Shown here in pieces: positions 31,990 to 34,141 of a stretch of 34,141 bases of DNA. Source of the DNA: Nitrospirota bacterium (lineage in GTDB: Bacteria; Nitrospinota_A; UBA7883); assembly GCA_024275315.1 (NCBI GenBank), contig JAJRZK010000047.1, positions 1-34,141 of the forward strand, in the 5' to 3' direction. A program made the translations under genes and the position numbers. Below the pieces are notes generated by a model. That model saw only the letters and a list, made by a program, of their open reading frames with translations, was not told the origin of the DNA and did no database searches. Numbering within the stretch: the first letter of the stretch is position 1; every line of letters starts with the position of its first letter.

Positions 31990-32787
31990 ATGAACCGTGT
32001 TTGGCGACCAGTCGCGTTGCTTCTGGTGATGTACGCCCCTTTATGCCTGGTGTCTGGTTGCCAGGCCGACAAGGCTCCACCTACCGAAGTTACGGGTCTG
32101 TGGATCGGCACCGGCACTTTTGTAAACAGTTGCGACACTCCCTCATGCCAATGGACAGGCTCGTTCGGGCTGGATGTCACCCAAAACGGATCCACGGTCA
32201 CCGGCCTTATGGATATTACGCTGATGGAAGACAAGGACCTGATCGCCGGGGCGAATTGCGGGTCCATTCTCTATTCGGTGGACAGCCCCATATCCAACGG
32301 GGTGGTGGACGGGTCCACATTTACGTTTCTGGATCCGCGTGGCAACAGCTGGACCATGGAGTTCAGCCAGGACCAGATGACCGGCGTTGTAAGCAACACT
32401 ACCGCCGGGTGCGACGGGGTGAAATCGACCGAGGTCACCGCTCTTAAAAGCGACAAGGGTGAACCAGGAGGAAACGAGCTGAACATGACCTGGCGCATAG
32501 TGGACATTTGCGATGACAACCTGAAGGTAAAATACCGGTTTTTCGACGTGGACAACAACAAACAATGGCCCGATTCCCCCTCCTACTACACGGCGGACAC
32601 GCTGAACGATTCATTTTTCAACACGTTGACTTGTAGCGCGAACGCGAAAATATGTGTGGGCGGCGAGGCGGAAAACGGATCGTACAAACTGGGGGTCGGC
32701 CTGAACCGTGAACAGGGTTGTCTGAACTGTTGCTATTTCTGCGAAACCTCGGAGGTCGCGTTTTTCCAGTTCATATGCCCGTCGTAG
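31990..32787 (+). CDS. Hypothetical cysteine-rich lipoprotein
   Basis: 265 residues beginning with a lipoprotein signal peptide (RPVALLLVMYAPLCLVSGC, lipidated Cys at about residue 24). The mature part has a beta-rich N-terminal half built of short repeats (VTGLWIGTGTFV, LDVTQNGSTVTGLMDITL, STFTFLDPRGNSWTMEF), like lipocalin or META-type small domains. A C-terminal part rich in cysteines follows (DICDD, LTCSANAKICVGG, EQGCLNCCYFCETSE, FICPS) and probably forms disulphides. There is no CXXCH, so no haem. GAAGGGTGACGC supplies a good ribosome-binding site, and CATAATGTAAAAT near 31931 could hold a -10 box. No family recognised; surface location is inferred. Confidence 0.7.
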   Translation: MNRVWRPVALLLVMYAPLCLVSGCQADKAPPTEVTGLWIGTGTFVNSCDTPSCQWTGSFGLDVTQNGSTVTGLMDITLMEDKDLIAGANCGSILYSVDSPISNGVVDGSTFTFLDPRGNSWTMEFSQDQMTGVVSNTTAGCDGVKSTEVTALKSDKGEPGGNELNMTWRIVDICDDNLKVKYRFFDVDNNKQWPDSPSYYTADTLNDSFFNTLTCSANAKICVGGEAENGSYKLGVGLNREQGCLNCCYFCETSEVAFFQFICPS

Positions 32788-32927
32788 ATTGTATAACGTA
32801 GCCTGTGGGATCCCGGGCCGGTGTGGTGGTGAACCTGTTCGTTTCAATTGATCGCCCATGGCGTTTTGAAATGGTGATGATAATGTGGTATCGGCGGTTT
32901 ATAGAGTAAAAAACAGGGTAGAACCGT

Positions 32928-34141
32928 ATGACAGAACACGATCACAGCATGCCCATGGCGCAGAGAAGTCAACGCCTGCTACAACAACACAATCCATCCT
33001 CGTTCTGGATACAGCTGGCGATCGACGGCGTGATCTGCATCGCCCTGCTCTTTATCCTGACAATGTTGCGAAACCACAAAATCGATTTTCAATACCGCGT
33101 GCTCGGCTCGATGACTTTGCTTTTGATGTGGATTTTCCACAACCATTTCGGAGTCTACAGAAGACGTTCAGACACGATAGGCGTCGCGGCGATGCTGACC
33201 AAATCGTGGATATCCATATCCGTCGCGCTGACCATCATCGGGTTCGCCACGAATACCAGTGAAGATTTTTCGCGCCAGGTGATCTTGAGCTGGGTTCCGT
33301 TCTGCATCATTTTCCAGTTCGCCGCGCATCACATAACCCCCGACATCATCAAAAAAATTCAGGGCCAGGACTCCGGAAGGGAGGCCTCCATCATTATCGG
33401 AGCCGGAGACCTGGGGCGTTATCTCGCCGACCGGATCAACAACAACCACTGGCTCAACATCAAGATTGTCGGCGTACTAGATGACGATAAAGAAGCCCTG
33501 AAAAACTGGAGCCTCGAAAACGTGCCGGCCATGGGCACAGTGAAAGAGTTGCCGAGAATCATCGATGAGCTTCATATCGTAAGCGTGTATATAGCCATGC
33601 CCATAGTCGAAAAGGAAAAGCTGGAAACCCTGTACATGAGCTTGCTGGAAAAAAACATCGACATAAACTGGGCCCCGGACATTTTTCAAATGACGCTTAT
33701 CAACCCGAGCGTGAAAGAGCTGGCGGGTGTGCCGATCCTGGCCCTGTCCGAAACACCCCTGATAGGAAGCAAGGCGCTACTTAAATCAACCGTGGACAAA
33801 ACCCTGGCGTTAATCGCGATTATCCTGACCAGCCCCATAATGCTCGCCGCCGCGCTGGCGGTGAAGCTTTCGTCTCCGGGCCCGATACTGTTCAAGCAAA
33901 AACGGCTGGGATGGAACGGGGCGGTTTTTGAAATATGGAAGTTCCGGAGCATGCGCGTAACCAGCGAAAAAGAGGGCGTGGTCACCCAGGCCACACGTAA
34001 CGACCCGAGGGTTACCCCTCTCGGGAAATTCCTGCGCAGGACGAGCCTGGACGAACTGCCCCAGCTTTTCAACGTTTTGCAGGGGACCATGTCCATGGTG
34101 GGCCCCAGGCCGCACGCTGTCGAACACGACAACCAGTACTC
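32928..34141 (+). CDS. Undecaprenyl-phosphate sugar phosphotransferase (WcaJ/PssY-type), 5' part
   Basis: The frame stays open from ATG 32928 to the window end, giving 404 residues of an unfinished protein. Membrane helices fill about the first 140 residues (FWIQLAIDGVICIALLFIL is the first). A CoA-binding-like Rossmann domain follows (ASIIIGAGDLGRYLADRI, VGVLDDDKE). The bacterial sugar transferase domain begins near 286 (KSTVDKTLALIAIILTSP) and contains SPGPILFKQKRLGWNG, then FEIWKFRSMR, LRRTSLDELPQLFNV and SMVGPRPHAVEHDNQY. These enzymes load the first sugar phosphate, usually glucose-1-phosphate, onto undecaprenyl phosphate to start an exopolysaccharide or capsule unit. It probably opens a polysaccharide cluster beyond the window. 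No close Shine-Dalgarno apart from CAGGGTAGAAC. Confidence 0.92.
   Translation, partial: MTEHDHSMPMAQRSQRLLQQHNPSSFWIQLAIDGVICIALLFILTMLRNHKIDFQYRVLGSMTLLLMWIFHNHFGVYRRRSDTIGVAAMLTKSWISISVALTIIGFATNTSEDFSRQVILSWVPFCIIFQFAAHHITPDIIKKIQGQDSGREASIIIGAGDLGRYLADRINNNHWLNIKIVGVLDDDKEALKNWSLENVPAMGTVKELPRIIDELHIVSVYIAMPIVEKEKLETLYMSLLEKNIDINWAPDIFQMTLINPSVKELAGVPILALSETPLIGSKALLKSTVDKTLALIAIILTSPIMLAAALAVKLSSPGPILFKQKRLGWNGAVFEIWKFRSMRVTSEKEGVVTQATRNDPRVTPLGKFLRRTSLDELPQLFNVLQGTMSMVGPRPHAVEHDNQY

Overview
The window is chromosomal DNA of a Gram-negative bacterium. The evidence is an Lpt lipopolysaccharide-export operon, lipoproteins with lipoboxes, an outer-membrane beta-barrel and many periplasmic or exported c-type cytochromes. 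The gene order lptC-lptA-lptB-rpoN-hpf-ptsN-EIIA(Man)-HPr-EI and the richness in multihaem cytochromes suggest an anaerobic or facultative lineage of the Desulfobacterota, Nitrospirota or Nitrospinota type. I cannot place it more precisely without a search. No rRNA, tRNA, insertion sequence or CRISPR array was seen.

Layout. (1) 1-4487: a nitrogen module with the tail of a PII protein, an AmtB ammonium channel, an octahaem hydroxylamine-oxidoreductase-like cytochrome and a membrane NapC/NirT-type cytochrome. (2) 4488-6845: a structured intergenic region, a pyruvoyl-dependent arginine decarboxylase, a DUF2065 protein, a membrane-anchored lipase-like hydrolase and a TatB-like protein. (3) 6847-14485: a PseG-like hydrolase (minus), an SLC13-type permease with TrkA-C domains, ArgS, a SPOR protein, a DUF4149 protein, then on the minus strand a histidine phosphatase and a dihaem cytochrome c peroxidase. 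(4) 14815-24171: tsaE, lptC/A/B, rpoN, hpf, a PTS phosphorelay, murJ and dtd, mostly overlapping or tightly spaced. (5) 24336-29480, minus strand: a probable extracellular-electron-transfer locus with a 12-haem lipoprotein, a 36-haem modular cytochrome and a beta-barrel. (6) 29788-34141: a divergent pair of membrane proteins, one with a spermidine-synthase-like domain, then a Cys-rich lipoprotein and the start of a polyprenyl-phosphate sugar transferase.

How the parts may work together. The NapC-like protein would pass quinol electrons to the Hao-like cytochrome beside the ammonium-uptake genes, resembling the reverse hydroxylamine:quinone module proposed for Epsilonproteobacteria. The minus-strand cytochromes plus barrel have the three parts of a porin-cytochrome conduit across the outer membrane, but with an unusually long periplasmic-type cytochrome. 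A sigma-54-like -24/-12 element lies upstream of that locus, and a near-perfect one lies at the start of the lpt-rpoN operon that encodes sigma-54 itself. The least familiar system here is this 12-haem/36-haem/barrel locus with its divergent SpeE-like membrane partner.
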